A stretch of 64,000 bases of DNA, taken from positions 220,713,834-220,777,833 of the forward strand of contig CM071568.1 of assembly GCA_036426205.1 (NCBI GenBank), read 5' to 3'. The DNA comes from Ascaphus truei (taxonomy: Eukaryota > Chordata > Amphibia > Anura > Ascaphidae). Each line of letters starts with the position of its first letter. Position 1 is the stretch's first letter. Below the pieces are notes generated by a model that was not told the DNA's origin, ran no database searches, and was given only the letters and a program-made list of their open reading frames with translations. A program made the position numbers and the translations under genes. Shown here one piece after another: positions 44,380 through 54,005 of this stretch.

Positions 44380-45430
44380 TGTAAAATCTCCAGTGATCGA
44401 TACGGATAGCGTGGTTAACACATCTATTAAAGTGATGGTTCACGAGGTGGATACCAAAATCAAAGGTATACATACAATAATGTGTATGTGTGGGTGGAAG
44501 AATAAAAGAATATATAACTTACACGGCCTTGTGTAAGTTTAGTCACATCAAGGTTTCTTTGGGTTTCCCGTCTCCTCGGAATGGTAAGTTCTTCTACGAT
44601 TTGGGATCCTCTTCTTGGTGTGTATTCAGCTTTCTTCGTTCATTTGGTATGCCCCTCCAGGGGGATTTCCTCTCATGTAAACAAAAAGAGGGTAAGGTTA
44701 AGTAACATGCACATATAAGCGACAATGTGGGGAAGGATGGTGAAGTATTAGACAATTAAATTAAATAAAAATAAAAATGATATGATCAACCACTCACACG
44801 GGCTAATGTGAGTCTTCTCCTATCTTGGTATCTTGTTGTTGCCCGTTAGGGGTAACTATCGAATGGTAGCTGGTGGTGATGAGGGGGGGAAATAATATGC
44901 TATAACACAATACTCACACGGGCCAGTGTGAGTGCACACTCCTAGTGGTTTCTTTAAACTTTAGTTCTTGGTCTTTAGGAGCCCCTAAAGCTGATGATGG
45001 GGTGAACACTGATAAAAGACACTATAGTGACAGGGTAAAAACTTTTATTTAAATAAAAACATGATTATAAAACAGAAACCAAAGGCTTCTAAGGGAAATA
45101 AAAAGCAAGGGGAGTAGTGAGGTGTATAGTGGTAGGGGGTCTCTCCTTCCGCGTCCGGATGGGGAGCTACGACTACACCTCTGCCTCCTCTGAGATATGC
45201 TAAAAAATGTCCCAATTGAAGAAAAGAGCAACGCGTTTCGTCCGGAACTGGACTTCCTCAGGCTCAATAGATTTTTGTATTCATTGCCAACAAGGGTCCT
45301 GGATAGATCCTGCTGGGGTTCCGAGTCACAGGAGGACATCAAACGAACACTATTTACAGGCAGTATCTTACCCCCCCCTTTTTCTACACCTCTACACTTG
45401 TAACAAGCCTTACAGAGATAGCGCCCGGGT
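44380..45430 (-). mobile_element. Penelope-like pLTR-type segment or derived repeat
   Basis: No coding domain. Three short palindromic boxes recur: 44517-44541, 44792-44813 and 44912-44933, all of the form ctcacacgggc-a-tgtgag. T-rich plus sequence with TTTATT (poly(A) signal on minus) at 45,041-45,050 and a hammerhead-like core at 45226 in minus orientation resemble the noncoding end of the minus-strand Penelope-like copy at 62-64 kb. The assignment is by this resemblance only. Confidence 0.35.
45226..45265 (-). ncRNA. hammerhead-ribozyme-like fold (copy 3, best core)
   Basis: Read on minus: GAGC / ctgagga-a / gtcc-agttcc-ggac / gaaa / cgcgtt / GCTC. This has stem I GAGC/GCUC, the CUGANGA strand, stem II GUCC/GGAC, the GAAA box, a minimal palindromic stem III (ACGCGU) and a GUU cleavage triplet. 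One extra A lies between CUGANGA and stem II relative to the textbook core. Amphibian satellite hammerheads share the ggacgaaacgcg string. Confidence 0.45.
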
Positions 45431-46057
45431 ACCTTTTCACATCAACTCCCCTGCTATAGACTGTATGTGAATGTTACATATGCTCCCCACCAGCTCAGAC
45501 CTGCTGGAGGGTCGGGTTGCGCGCCTCGCGGGGCATGCCTGCCACAGCCCGCAATCGAGCGCTTCACAAGCCTCCTCTCCCTGGCACCTCCCACATCCCC
45601 TGATTCCGGCCGCCAGACTCACCCCGCACACAGGCGCTATGCAGTTGGAGAAACGGTCACCGCGTGTCCCGCCTCCGCCCTCTGGTCCCGTGCTGGCATC
45701 GGCAGCTTGCGGCATGCATGGACAGCATGCGGCTGGCGCGTGCACACTGACAAACGGAGCCTGGCTTATATGGTACACACAACGTTCCTTGGTGACTCCT
45801 CCCCCACCTATTACACAACCACTTACTGCTGAGGTTCTTCCCTGCTGGCTCCCCATTGGTCTCTGGTAGTATATATGCTCAAGAAAAAAGTGACAATAGC
45901 ACTCTAACACACCCTAATATTAAACCACGTATATGTGAATAATAAAACAATGATAATAGTGATATTCATGCTTAAATAACAATAAAGTGAATAAAGGACT
46001 TAGAAACAGACAACAACCCTTGAAAAAGACTGTTCCACTCGTCTTGCATCAGATGAT
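45431..46057. other. GC-rich then A/T-rich spacer, no secure gene
   Basis: 45,480-45,870 is GC-rich and open on several frames of both strands without any recognisable domain. It may be the GC-rich part of a retroelement leader. Confidence 0.3.
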
Positions 46058-46532
46058 CTTCCAAAAAATCAGGGGAGCGTGTCTCGTAGCCATAAAATAA
46101 AGAAAACATTACATAGTGCAATAATGTTTTAAATCAGTGATTTGGTGCAAAAAAGGGTTCAAAAATGGTTACTCACATTGAAGCAATCAAAATCAAGCAG
46201 TCATCCAACTTAAGGGGTTATCCGCAATTCATTACTGCCTACTCTGACCATACGAAGTGTGAGCCTTCATTCTTGTATTCCTGTTTTAATATAATACCAT
46301 CTGCACTATATGGTCTCTTCTTCTTTCCTTGGAGGTTGGGGGCTGGTGGGTGGTGACTGCTGCATATACACAGGGTACATCCACCCTTTAAGTTGGATGA
46401 CTGCTTGATTTTGATTGCTTCAATGTGAGTAGTCATTTTTGAACCCTTTTTTTGCACCAAATCACTGATTTAAAACATTATTGCATTCTTTATTTTATGG
46501 CTACGAGACACGCTTTCCTGATTTTTTGGAAG
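46058..46532. repeat. foldback element with ~155-bp arms
   Basis: Left arm 46058-46217 and right arm 46384-46532 are near-perfect inverse copies (for example gtgtctcgtagccataaaat faces its complement, and gaagcaatcaaaatcaagca likewise). The loop is about 165 bp. No ORF was seen. Confidence 0.85.
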
Positions 46533-46994
46533 TATATATGTTCAGTCAGCCCCTTTGTAGATGGCAGAGCATAAGACTTCATTCATTACGAAGTGCTTAC
46601 TGCATCCCTGCCTTGAACCTTGCTTCCTAGGGCCTGTGTTTCTCCGTGCCTGACCTTGGCTATTACCTGGACTCTGTCTCTCTGCTCCTGACCCCGACTT
46701 TACCAACAACAATCAGCACCTCTCCAAACCTGACCCCGGCTTTACCAACGACGATCCGCAACTCTCTAACCCTAATCAAAGCAAGTACATTCTAAGATTT
46801 TGACCTCTCTAACCCTGACCCGACTACCCATGACCAATCTACACTCCGGACACGTCCTCACGGCTGGAAGTTGGTGCCTTCAGAATCCCCACCTCGGCCC
46901 CACGGTCATGCCCTGTTTGTGGTGAGCACTCTGTTACAGTATACTCAGCCCCACAAACATGGACCCGGCCTAGGTGGAGCGAGTCTTGAGCACG

Positions 46995-47296
46995 CACGCC
47001 AGCATGTTTTCCAAGATAGAGAAATATATGGAACAAAACAATCAGCGCATTGACTTACTGCAACAGACCGGCCAATCCCTCACTGACCGGACACAATCTC
47101 CTCTTCTTACCCCGAGGACTTCCATAGCGGCTGCCTCGGTTCTCACCCCGGTTTCCATGACCACGACTACCAAACCCTGACTGCCTACACCCAATTGCTA
47201 TGGTGGTGATCCTAACGGGTGCCGCGTTTTTTTGAACCAGTTTTTACACAATTTGAATTAATGCCCTCTCGATTCATCTCAAAGATATAGGGTGAC
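46995..47296 (+). pseudogene. sushi-type gag, N-terminal part
   Basis: Frames give MFSKIEKYMEQNNQRIDLLQQ, a helical start typical of this group, and then CRVFLNQFLHN and LMPSRFISK, matching the sushi capsid pattern GDP--CRGFLNQC--YFELQP--F. Stops at the expected start (ATG GAC CCG GCC TAG near 46,960) and frame shifts inactivate it. It is cut by the nested element after codons for SKI. Confidence 0.65.
47292..47296. repeat. target-site duplication, left copy (gtgac)
   Basis: gtgac precedes the left LTR and is repeated at 52073-52077 after the right LTR. Confidence 0.85.
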
Positions 47297-47874
47297 TGTA
47301 GGCGGATGCACACAGAGGTATGCAAGGGAGTCTGGTTATAGTGAAATTAAATAAGGCTTTTTATTGCGCCTGTTTCCTTAACATCAGGAAACCATCCAAA
47401 CAAGGGGTAAACAAAGCTTCCATTCACTTGGGAGTATTTCTAGTGAAATACTACTGTATGCAGTCCACACTCCCTTTAGATAAGCTTGTCTCCCAGCCCC
47501 AAACATATAGCATGAAAATAAGCAGATATATAAAGTCTCATAAATGAAAGTCTTATCTGTTCCTTGTGGTTTGGAGGGAAAATCTTCTCTGTTCCTGCGT
47601 TGCTACCTGTCCTCAGGTTTTGTCAGCATTCAGGTTTAGAAGTTATCCCTGTGTCTTGAAAGCAGCTCTGCTGTTTCTTCTGGCAGGGCTCAAGACAAGT
47701 TGTGAGAGTCAAGGACAATCCCTGCTCTGTCTCCAAGTTCAGCTCATGTGTGAGCTAAGGAGTCTCTCTTCCTGTCTCAAAAGACAAGCTTTTCTAAGCA
47801 ATCTACGAGCAGTTAACCACCACACTGCTGGATTAGAGGCACATTACCTGAACAGGGATAACTCCCCTGTTACA
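47297..47874 (-). repeat. 3' LTR of the coiled-coil-carrying element (578 bp)
   Basis: Plus-strand ends tgtaggcggatgc and cccctgttaca. On minus it carries aataaaaagcc near 47,357, a poly(A) signal in the right sense. Confidence 0.9.
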
Positions 47875-48657
47875 TACCTTCCCAGTTTGTGGGAAGCTCG
47901 GGCTTGCCACGGCCAAAGCCCATCCTTCCACTCTCATTCTAGATATCTCTGTGACTTGAATGAGAGTGGATAGGGGAAGAGAACCCTCAGTCCCACTGGG
48001 ATTGGAGCCCATTCTCCAGTTTATTCGTGCCTCCACCCGAAGGTGCTTGAGATCAGCACTCCTCAGTCGCTCGAGGAGGACTTTTTCTAAATATAGTCTT
48101 TTTGCTACGTGCTCGGTCATGAGATTTCCCTCGCGTCGGGTGCTCGTCTTATTGTAGGCATACTGTATGGCAGCTGTTGCAGAGCGTTTAAAAACAGCCC
48201 TTTGAGTTTTCCGCTCTTGAAGCTGTCTCTCTGCCATTTTCCCACTCAATGGGGTTGCTAGTTCAGGCTCTTTGGGGTTAAGTTGCAACTCCACACCCAC
48301 CTCCAGAAAATGTCCCATCTTTTCAGCTTCATCAGCTAAGGATTCTTCTGGTTTTGATTCAGCACCTGTACCTTCTTTGATTGCCTGTTGGGTGGATGAA
48401 GGTTTTGCTAGTGCTTGTTTAGGTGGTTCACATATTGCAACCTTGTCTTTCAGATGAGCGGTATTCCCAGCTCTCACTGTACCCTTGTCTTCATGGGTTT
48501 TTGTGGTAGTGGGATACTGACGCTTAGTCAGGGTCAATACTTGTCCTTGTAGAACTTTCATCTCATCCGCGAGAGATCCCTGTATTTTGAATGCATCTTG
48601 AAGTCTCTTCTCAGGGAATTTATCTGCATGCTTTGCTTTCTCTGAGCTTGCTTCCAC
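47833..48657 (-). CDS. coiled-coil cargo protein, C-terminal region (274 codons)
   Basis: Starts with ASSEKAKHADKFPEKRLQDA and ADEMKVLQGQVLTLTKRQ, helical like the preceding part. It changes to a less ordered Lys/Glu/Pro-rich middle and ends with ERQLQERKTQRAVFKR and LEKVLLERLRSADLKHLRVE. The last codons run into the 3' LTR. It lies in a different frame from the rod, with the shift near 48,650. No domain recognised. Confidence 0.4.
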   Translation of the reverse strand: MEASSEKAKHADKFPEKRLQDAFKIQGSLADEMKVLQGQVLTLTKRQYPTTTKTHEDKGTVRAGNTAHLKDKVAICEPPKQALAKPSSTQQAIKEGTGAESKPEESLADEAEKMGHFLEVGVELQLNPKEPELATPLSGKMAERQLQERKTQRAVFKRSATAAIQYAYNKTSTRREGNLMTEHVAKRLYLEKVLLERLRSADLKHLRVEARINWRMGSNPSGTEGSLPLSTLIQVTEISRMRVEGWALAVASPSFPQTGKVCNRGVIPVQVMCL

Positions 48658-48886
48658 ATTTTTATTGCATTGTGAAGCACTATGAACTTCTTTGCTTGGG
48701 CCACAGTTACTTGTTTCAGTTTCTGGACCTTCTTGTGCTCCCTTTTGTGCCGCGTCACCTGGTTCTAAGCTTGGCCTTTAGTGTTGCTTTGGTGACTCTC
48801 CGGGTAGCCTTCAGTTTCTCATGCTGCTTTGCTGGGACATACTGGGTAATCAGACGTTCCTGCAGTACTTGAATTTCTTTAACAGC
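48558..48886 (-). pseudogene. coiled-coil cargo protein, continuation after the stop
   Basis: Directly after TAG the frame reads AVKEIQVLQERLITQYVPAK and HEKLKATRRVTKATLKAKL, then a stop. A shifted frame carries on with HKREHKKVQKLKQVTVAQAK and IVLHNAIKM. Both are Lys/Glu/Gln-rich helices, consistent with one longer original rod. Confidence 0.45.
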
Positions 48887-49693
48887 CTACAGATTATCTT
48901 CCTGCAGAGTTCGCTGCTTCGCCTCGGCCTTCTTGAGGTGCGTACGCAGACCTTGCAGTTGGTTCTGCAGTCGGTGCTCTGCTTCAAACTTTTCACCTTC
49001 CAAAAGTCTATTTATTTCTTTAAGCTCGTGCAGCTTTTCATTTTTTTCCTTGACGTCGTTTGTCAAATTAAAATTTTCTTCTTTGAGTTTTAAGTTTTTT
49101 CTTTGTAATCTTAAATTTTCTCCTTTTTCTGTCTCTGTACTATTCAGGGCCTCTTTGCAGTCCTCCTTCCATTTACGCACATCTGCTTTGAGAATGACAG
49201 TCTCCTGGCGTGAGACTTCCTTCTCTAGGTTGAGGGTCTGAAGCTCCTTCTGGGAGACTTTGAGATCTGTATTAAGATTGACAATCGTTTCTTTAGAAAT
49301 GTCCAGCTCCTCAGTGAGACTGTGTAGTTCCTTTCTGGAAACTTCCAGGTCTGTGCGGCAGCTGTTGGTCTCATGATGTGAGGCATCCAGTGCTCTGCGG
49401 AGTGTCTGAACCTCTTTCTGAGATACGTCCACCTCTATCCAGACACTGTTGACCTCCTGTTGTGAGGCATTCAGCTCTATGCGAAGAGTGTGAACCTCTT
49501 GCTGGAAGACTGTCATCTGCTTCAGTGCCTCCTCATACTTCCACTTTAGCATAGCCACCATTTTATCAGATTGGCTCTGCTTTTCATCCATGGCGGAAAT
49601 AGTAGCATTTGCAGTATCTAGCTCAGTCTTGAGATCGTCCAATTCTGTCCTGGCTAAAGAGTAAATTGTGAGCACATCTTTTTGTAGCCTCAC
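48887..49693 (-). CDS. coiled-coil cargo protein, central rod (268 codons)
   Basis: Nearly all helical, with heptad patterns from the first residues. Residues about 55-160 are a 14-residue repeat, about seven copies: TLRIELNASQQEVN, SVWIEVDVSQKEVQ, TLRRALDASHHETN, SCRTDLEVSRKELH, SLTEELDISKETIV and so on. A second helical stretch, LRLQRKNLKLKEENFNLTN and RLLEGEKFEAEHRLQN, follows. It ends at TAG 48887-48889, but the same frame stays open after that stop. No enzyme domain is present. The rod resembles the C-terminal coiled coils of ankyrin-repeat/coiled-coil proteins such as RAI14 or UACA. That likeness is a weak, by-eye impression. It could be a captured host cDNA. Confidence 0.55.
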   Translation of the reverse strand: MRLQKDVLTIYSLARTELDDLKTELDTANATISAMDEKQSQSDKMVAMLKWKYEEALKQMTVFQQEVHTLRIELNASQQEVNSVWIEVDVSQKEVQTLRRALDASHHETNSCRTDLEVSRKELHSLTEELDISKETIVNLNTDLKVSQKELQTLNLEKEVSRQETVILKADVRKWKEDCKEALNSTETEKGENLRLQRKNLKLKEENFNLTNDVKEKNEKLHELKEINRLLEGEKFEAEHRLQNQLQGLRTHLKKAEAKQRTLQEDNL

Positions 49694-50217
49694 GTTATTT
49701 TTCTGTAGCTCTGTGTAACATCTTCCTTTTGTTTCAATTGTTCACGGAGCATATCACAGTCATGCCTGGCATTTTTCAGGGCATTTTCAGGGCTGGTCAA
49801 GGGATCGTCACTCACTGGTTCCGGCTCCACTTCCCTGGGATGGTTGGTTGAGGGTTCCTCACTGTTGGCATCGGACAGACACTTCTTTGGGGTACACGAC
49901 TTCTGCCTTGGGCCCTCTGGATATTCGGTTAACCGCGGGACGAATTCTCCATTTTCTCTAGGCTGCAGGGCAACTCGGTCCCCCTTTTCCTCCACAGCAT
50001 CTGCGGACGTGTCTGTTCCTTCCATGGTAAGTGAAGAACCGCTTTTCTTTTTCTTTTTCCGCTTTTTTGTGTTGGATGACTCCGTCCCATCCGGAATACT
50101 GGGGTCTCCTTCTTTATTTGATACTTTAGCAGCTTCATTATATACGCCAGGCTTTTCTTGCAGTAGCTTTGGCTGACAGAAATATTGGGTGATCTGCTGC
50201 TCCCGCTCTTTCTCTTG
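49690..50217 (-). pseudogene. N-terminal part of the coiled-coil cargo protein
   Basis: Open on minus from about 50,217. It has QEKEREQQITQYFCQPKLLQ, a strong basic stretch KKRKKKKKSG (nuclear-signal-like), then from an ATG at 50025 an acidic Pro/Ser-rich part, and a helical end ALKNARHDCDMLREQLKQKE. A one-base shift near 49,705 takes it into the next piece. Further coding-like sequence lies upstream to about 50,400 (MNPTPRKSGPSSPIKRK) in another frame. It is not a known gag. Compared with ordinary retroelement leaders it is unusually protein-like. Confidence 0.5.
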
Positions 50218-50399
50218 TCAACCATATTCGTCATCATAGAGAGCGGTCTTTTCTGTTCGTGCCGAGTTCAGGCACCCCCACCATTCTTGGGGTGTTTTGT
50301 GGATGTGACTCAGTTCGGTTCCCCGTAAGAGATGTCTTCCTCTTTATTGGACTGGAAGGGCCACTCTTCCGTGGGGTAGGGTTCATTACAGGAACTCTG

Positions 50400-51445
50400 C
50401 ATCTTCCTCCATTTTTAGGCTATCAGGTGTAATTTTCTTCCTGACCTCAGGAGGCGCTATTGCAGCTGTTGCCACTGTATTTGCTAGAACCCCCAATTGT
50501 GGTAGTCCTACAGGTGTGCATATTTTGCTTTTAGAGGTCGTAGCTCCCACAGGCATCTCTGTAGACTTTTTCTTTCTTGGATAAGTTTTACAATATCAGC
50601 AGTACTGTGCACGCATTTTCTCTCATCAGGTATACAGGATGTGCAGTTGCTAGGTAAAAATGTCTATTTGCTTTACACCATTTACTTGCTAGGTTAATCT
50701 CTCATTAGGTATGCTGGATGTGTAGTTGCTAGGTTCAAACTTCTGTTTGCTTTACACCATTAACTTGCTAGGTCCAATCTCTCTGCTTCAACCAAATAAT
50801 GTGATTTTCTGCTTGAGTTCAGTCTCAACTTTGGGTATTATGACATTCACTCTTCACACTTTGGGATACCTTTTACACAGATCAGCAATTCCTTTTTTAT
50901 AGTAGGCAATCTTACCCTCATCACTTTTTTACTGAAAATTCCCCTGCTTCAGCACAGTCTTGCATCAATTTTCATATTTTTCTGCATATACTCCATTCAC
51001 AACTGGTAGTCCTATGCGGTGTGGCAGCCTTTACTTGCAGAATCAGTACAGCTCATGGGTCACCATTTGTATTCACTGCTTCAGCTAAACATTTGAAAAA
51101 AACAAACGCCTATCCCTTTAAGGGCTAACTCACTTCTTGAACCCTGAATATGGCTGGAAGGCAAACCCCCTATTTCAATGACCATATTACACTTTATTGT
51201 GATAGGCAAATAAGGTTTACCTGCTTCAGCAGTCTCTCTCTCTCTCTCTCCTCTTGGAATTGGGGAAAAGAGTCCATCTGTGGTATTGTAAGTTTCAGTG
51301 CAGTGTAAGTTTCCTGCCTGGGTGTGTCCCTTTAACTCTGTCTCTGCTGCATGAGATCTTTGTTGCTCAGACTGTTTGTAGGCAAAAAGCATAAAAAATT
51401 TCACAGCCAAACTCCGGGTTCCTTAACTTCAAGGACCCCCTCTCG
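50400..51445. other. leader region of the coiled-coil-carrying element
   Basis: Between the primer site and the first coding-like piece. It has a tandem pair near 50,630-50,770 (ctcat-aggta-gctggatgtg-agttgctagg repeated) and a ctctctctct run at 51,234-51,250. No gag motif was seen. Confidence 0.5.
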
Positions 51446-51462
51446 TCCCACTTCGGACACCA
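51446..51462 (-). promoter_or_regulatory. primer-binding site, tRNA-Leu type
   Basis: On minus tggtgtccgaagtggga begins two bases inside the 5' LTR. It is complementary, with one mismatch, to the 3' end of a vertebrate tRNA-Leu (cccacttctgacacca). Confidence 0.65.
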
Positions 51463-51464
51463 TA

Positions 51465-52072
51465 TGTAGGCGGATGCTCACAGAGGTATGCAAGGGAGTC
51501 TGGTTATAGTGAAATTAAATAAGGCTTTTTATTGTGCCTGTTTCCTTAACATCAGGAAACCATCCAAACAAGGGGTAAACAAAGCTTCCATTCACTTGGG
51601 AGTATTTCTAGTGAAATACTACTGTATGCAGTCCACACTCCCTTTAGATAAGCATGTCTCCCAGCCCCAAACATATAGCATGAAAATAAGAAGATATCTA
51701 AAGTCTTATAAATGAAAGTCTTATCTGTTCCTTGTGGTTTGGAGGGGAAATCTTCTCTGTTCCTGCGTTGCTACCTTTCCTCAGGTTTTGTCAGCATTCA
51801 GGTTTAGAAGTTTCCCCTGTGTCTTGAAAGCAGCTCTGCTGTTTCTTCTGGCAGGGCTCAAGACAAGTTGTGAGAGTAAAGGACAATACCTGCTCTGTCT
51901 CCAAGCTCAGCTCAGGTGTGAGCTAAGGAGTCTCTCTTCCTGTCTCAAAAGACAAGCTTTTCTAAGCAATCTAATCAGGCAGGTGGTGTTTTTTAATTGA
52001 CTACCAGCAATTAACCACCACACTGCTGGATTAGAGGCACATTACCTAAAAAGGGATAACTCCCCTGTTACA
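51465..52072 (-). repeat. 5' LTR of the coiled-coil-carrying element (608 bp)
   Basis: Same ends as the left copy. It differs mainly by about 30 extra bp near 51,976-52,008 (aggcaggtggtgttttttaa) and scattered substitutions. Confidence 0.9.
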
Positions 52073-52077
52073 GTGAC

Positions 52078-52431
52078 AAATATTATCTTGCTACTTACAG
52101 ATGATGCCCTGGCCTGGGCTTCACCCATCTGGGAACTGAGATCTAACCTCACCAGCGATATCGCACGTTTTACCCAGGAGTCCTGCAGAGTGTTCGATAC
52201 GTCTGAACGCAAGGTAACTGCTGCTTCTTCCTAGTTGCACATCTCCCAAGGTCACCATCCCGTTACCTGCTATGCCCTCGAGTTCCACACCATAGCCGCT
52301 GAGATCGGATGGAACAATGAGGCGCTGTCCGCCGCCTTCTGGCAGAGCCTTTCGGAGTCTCTAAAAGACTAACTGGCCACACAGGAATGCCCCATGGATC
52401 TCAAGGAACTCATCGCTCTGTTTATTCGGGT
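52078..52431 (+). pseudogene. sushi-type gag, capsid continuation
   Basis: Resumes with LLTDDALAWASPIWE, FTQESCRVFDTSERKVTAAS, HISQGHHPVTCYALEF, IAAEIGWNNEALSAAFWQSL and LIALFIRVDQR. These are the classic sushi/Mart capsid blocks (LLTGxALAWA, F--EF-xVFD, L-ISQGxxPVxxYALEFRTLA, WNxxAL---F). In-frame stops occur after TAASS and after SLKD. The joint with the first half is clean except for the 5-bp duplication. Confidence 0.75.
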
Positions 52432-52440
52432 GGACCAGCG

Positions 52441-52900
52441 ATGTACCCCGGGACACCCGCGGGGACCCCGAGGCGGCCGCTGTGACCCCCGGACTCCTGC
52501 ATGGACCCCCACACTCCTGTGGGGACCCCCACTTGGTGAGCCGGGGACCCCCGCTGGCCTGTTGTATGGGTGTTGCGCACGCAAAAATGTAAAAAAGAAA
52601 ATTTTCAATGTCCAGCTTTTTTATCACCTGCCTTGAGCTGACGATCTTTTTTGAATGCAACTTTCACGTACGATAACTTTCCTTAGCTTAGTGAATCACG
52701 GAGAAGGGCAGAATTGAACGCAAACAGGTTATCGTACGAGCAAAGTTGGACTTCGAAAAATTTCCAGGAAAAAAACAGTTTAAGAACGCAAAGTGCCTGT
52801 TTTCGTGGCTTAGTGAATCATGTTCGGCGGAACATCACGTTCTAAGAGCACTTTGCACTCTTAAAAAGACTTAACAGAGCTTAGTGCATAGCCCCCATAC
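52441..52900. repeat. G/C-rich minisatellite and MITE-like tail
   Basis: 52,440-52,560 repeats ggacccccac/ggaccccgag-type units and ends with cgctggcctgttgta, similar to the array end at 29,772. 52,620-52,900 has gcttagtgaatca twice and agagcttagtgcatagccccc, typical of a worn MITE. Confidence 0.45.
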
Positions 52901-53574
52901 ATACTGTACATACATACAGTACTTGAAATAAAAAAAATAGATGAGCAGGAAGCACAGAAAAGCAACTATTGTGTATATAATCTGTTTACACAGTTTATAG
53001 AGTTTCTTTGCAGTGCTACAGAAGAGTATAAATGAAAATATAGTGAATCAGAGAATACATACTGTACAATATGCTTCAGGGGGGTTACAGGTTGGTAAGC
53101 TCTTCTCTTGTGCAATGATTGTTAATTATGTTTTTCTCCTTTGAGTGTTATAACACGAATTGATTCGAAAAGCTTTTCTCTCTCTTTTGAATAGGGACTG
53201 TGTTGTCCAAACTCTTTTCTTTAGACATGAAAGTACAACTTGTTAAACACAGTGACAATTGAGTGTGTGGTGCAGTTACAATTTGCCATTTACACTTTTG
53301 ATACTCTATTGGTCATAAGTACATTCTTTAGAAATAACACCACAGGAATCTTTACCTGGGAAATATCTATCAATGCACTACAGAAAGGTTGTTGCTGAAA
53401 CATTAATGCAAATAACTTGTGTTAGAGTGGAATCACTACACTTTAATGGCTTTGCCAAGTGGGAGGGGCCTTGGGAGTCAGGACATATGAAAGAGGACTT
53501 TTATAAAATGGTGTTATACCGGAGAAAATAATCAGATACAAGATTGTGAGAGGAGCGCTAGTATTTGTGATTCC

Positions 53575-54005
53575 CTTCAGACAGCTGGAATAAAGCCTAT
53601 GCCATACAAAAGATCATAAATAAACATTGGTCCTTTGTTAAGAGACATCACCGCAGTCAGACCCAAGTTTGTCTTTAAGAACTCTCAGACATTGGACAAC
53701 ATAATTTCTCCTAGTGTGATCAAAAATGATAGAAACATCTCTAAAAAAGAGTTTTTTTCCAAAACTAGTTGGATGCTATTCCTGTGGTCGTTGAAAGATT
53801 TGCAAATATGTGCTTAAGGCAAACATCTTTTCAATGTGCAAGGAAAAATCAAGCGCAAATAATATCACAACAAATCAAAGGTAACACAGATAATATACTA
53901 TCCTTAATGAGTGCAGCTCCTGACGTAGAATTGAAACCAAATTCAATCAGCAAACGAAGGAGAAACAGGTGCGCAAATCACATCAGGACATGTAAGAGAG
54001 AGTGA
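53575..54005 (+). pseudogene. Penelope-like RT C-terminal segment
   Basis: One frame reads AYAIQKIINKHWSFVKRH, matching the I-KIINKHW-IL motif. Another reads ITAVRPKFVFKNSQTLDNII, matching P-RFVFRxxxNLxxxL. They are offset by a frameshift near 53,650. A third, Lys/Asn-rich frame continues to 54,005 without clear homology. Confidence 0.6.

Larger units (their letters stand above)
47297..52072 (-). mobile_element. pol-less LTR retroelement carrying a coiled-coil gene
   Basis: Two LTRs (47297-47874 and 51465-52072) that are nearly alike, a 5-bp target duplication (gtgac) and a primer site make this a complete LTR element of 4776 bp. Orientation is minus, from the primer site, the AATAAA in the LTR and the coding strand. 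The 3.6-kb inside has no capsid, protease, RT or integrase motif in any frame. Instead most of 47.83-50.4 kb is coding-like on minus for a long coiled-coil protein, now split by several frameshifts and a stop. It must have been moved by enzymes from another element. It inserted into a sushi-type gag. Confidence 0.85.
46540..52440 (+). mobile_element. sushi-type Ty3/gypsy fragment interrupted by a nested LTR element
   Basis: 46,540-46,970 looks like LTR/leader sequence with repeated ctgaccccggctttacca-c. Gag then reads on plus in two parts, 46,995-47,296 and 52,078-52,431, separated exactly by the 47297-52072 insertion. The sushi copy ends near 52,440, where minisatellite begins. No protease or pol is left. 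Confidence 0.7.

Noticed and set aside
48933..49241. Plus-strand frames across the coiled-coil region
   Set aside because: Shadow of the minus-strand coding sequence; Ser/Phe/Leu bias mirrors Lys/Glu codons.
53366..53412. Fifth hammerhead-like core upstream of the Penelope-like coding part
   Set aside because: GAAAC is present, but the CUGANGA strand and stem II are too altered to support the fold.
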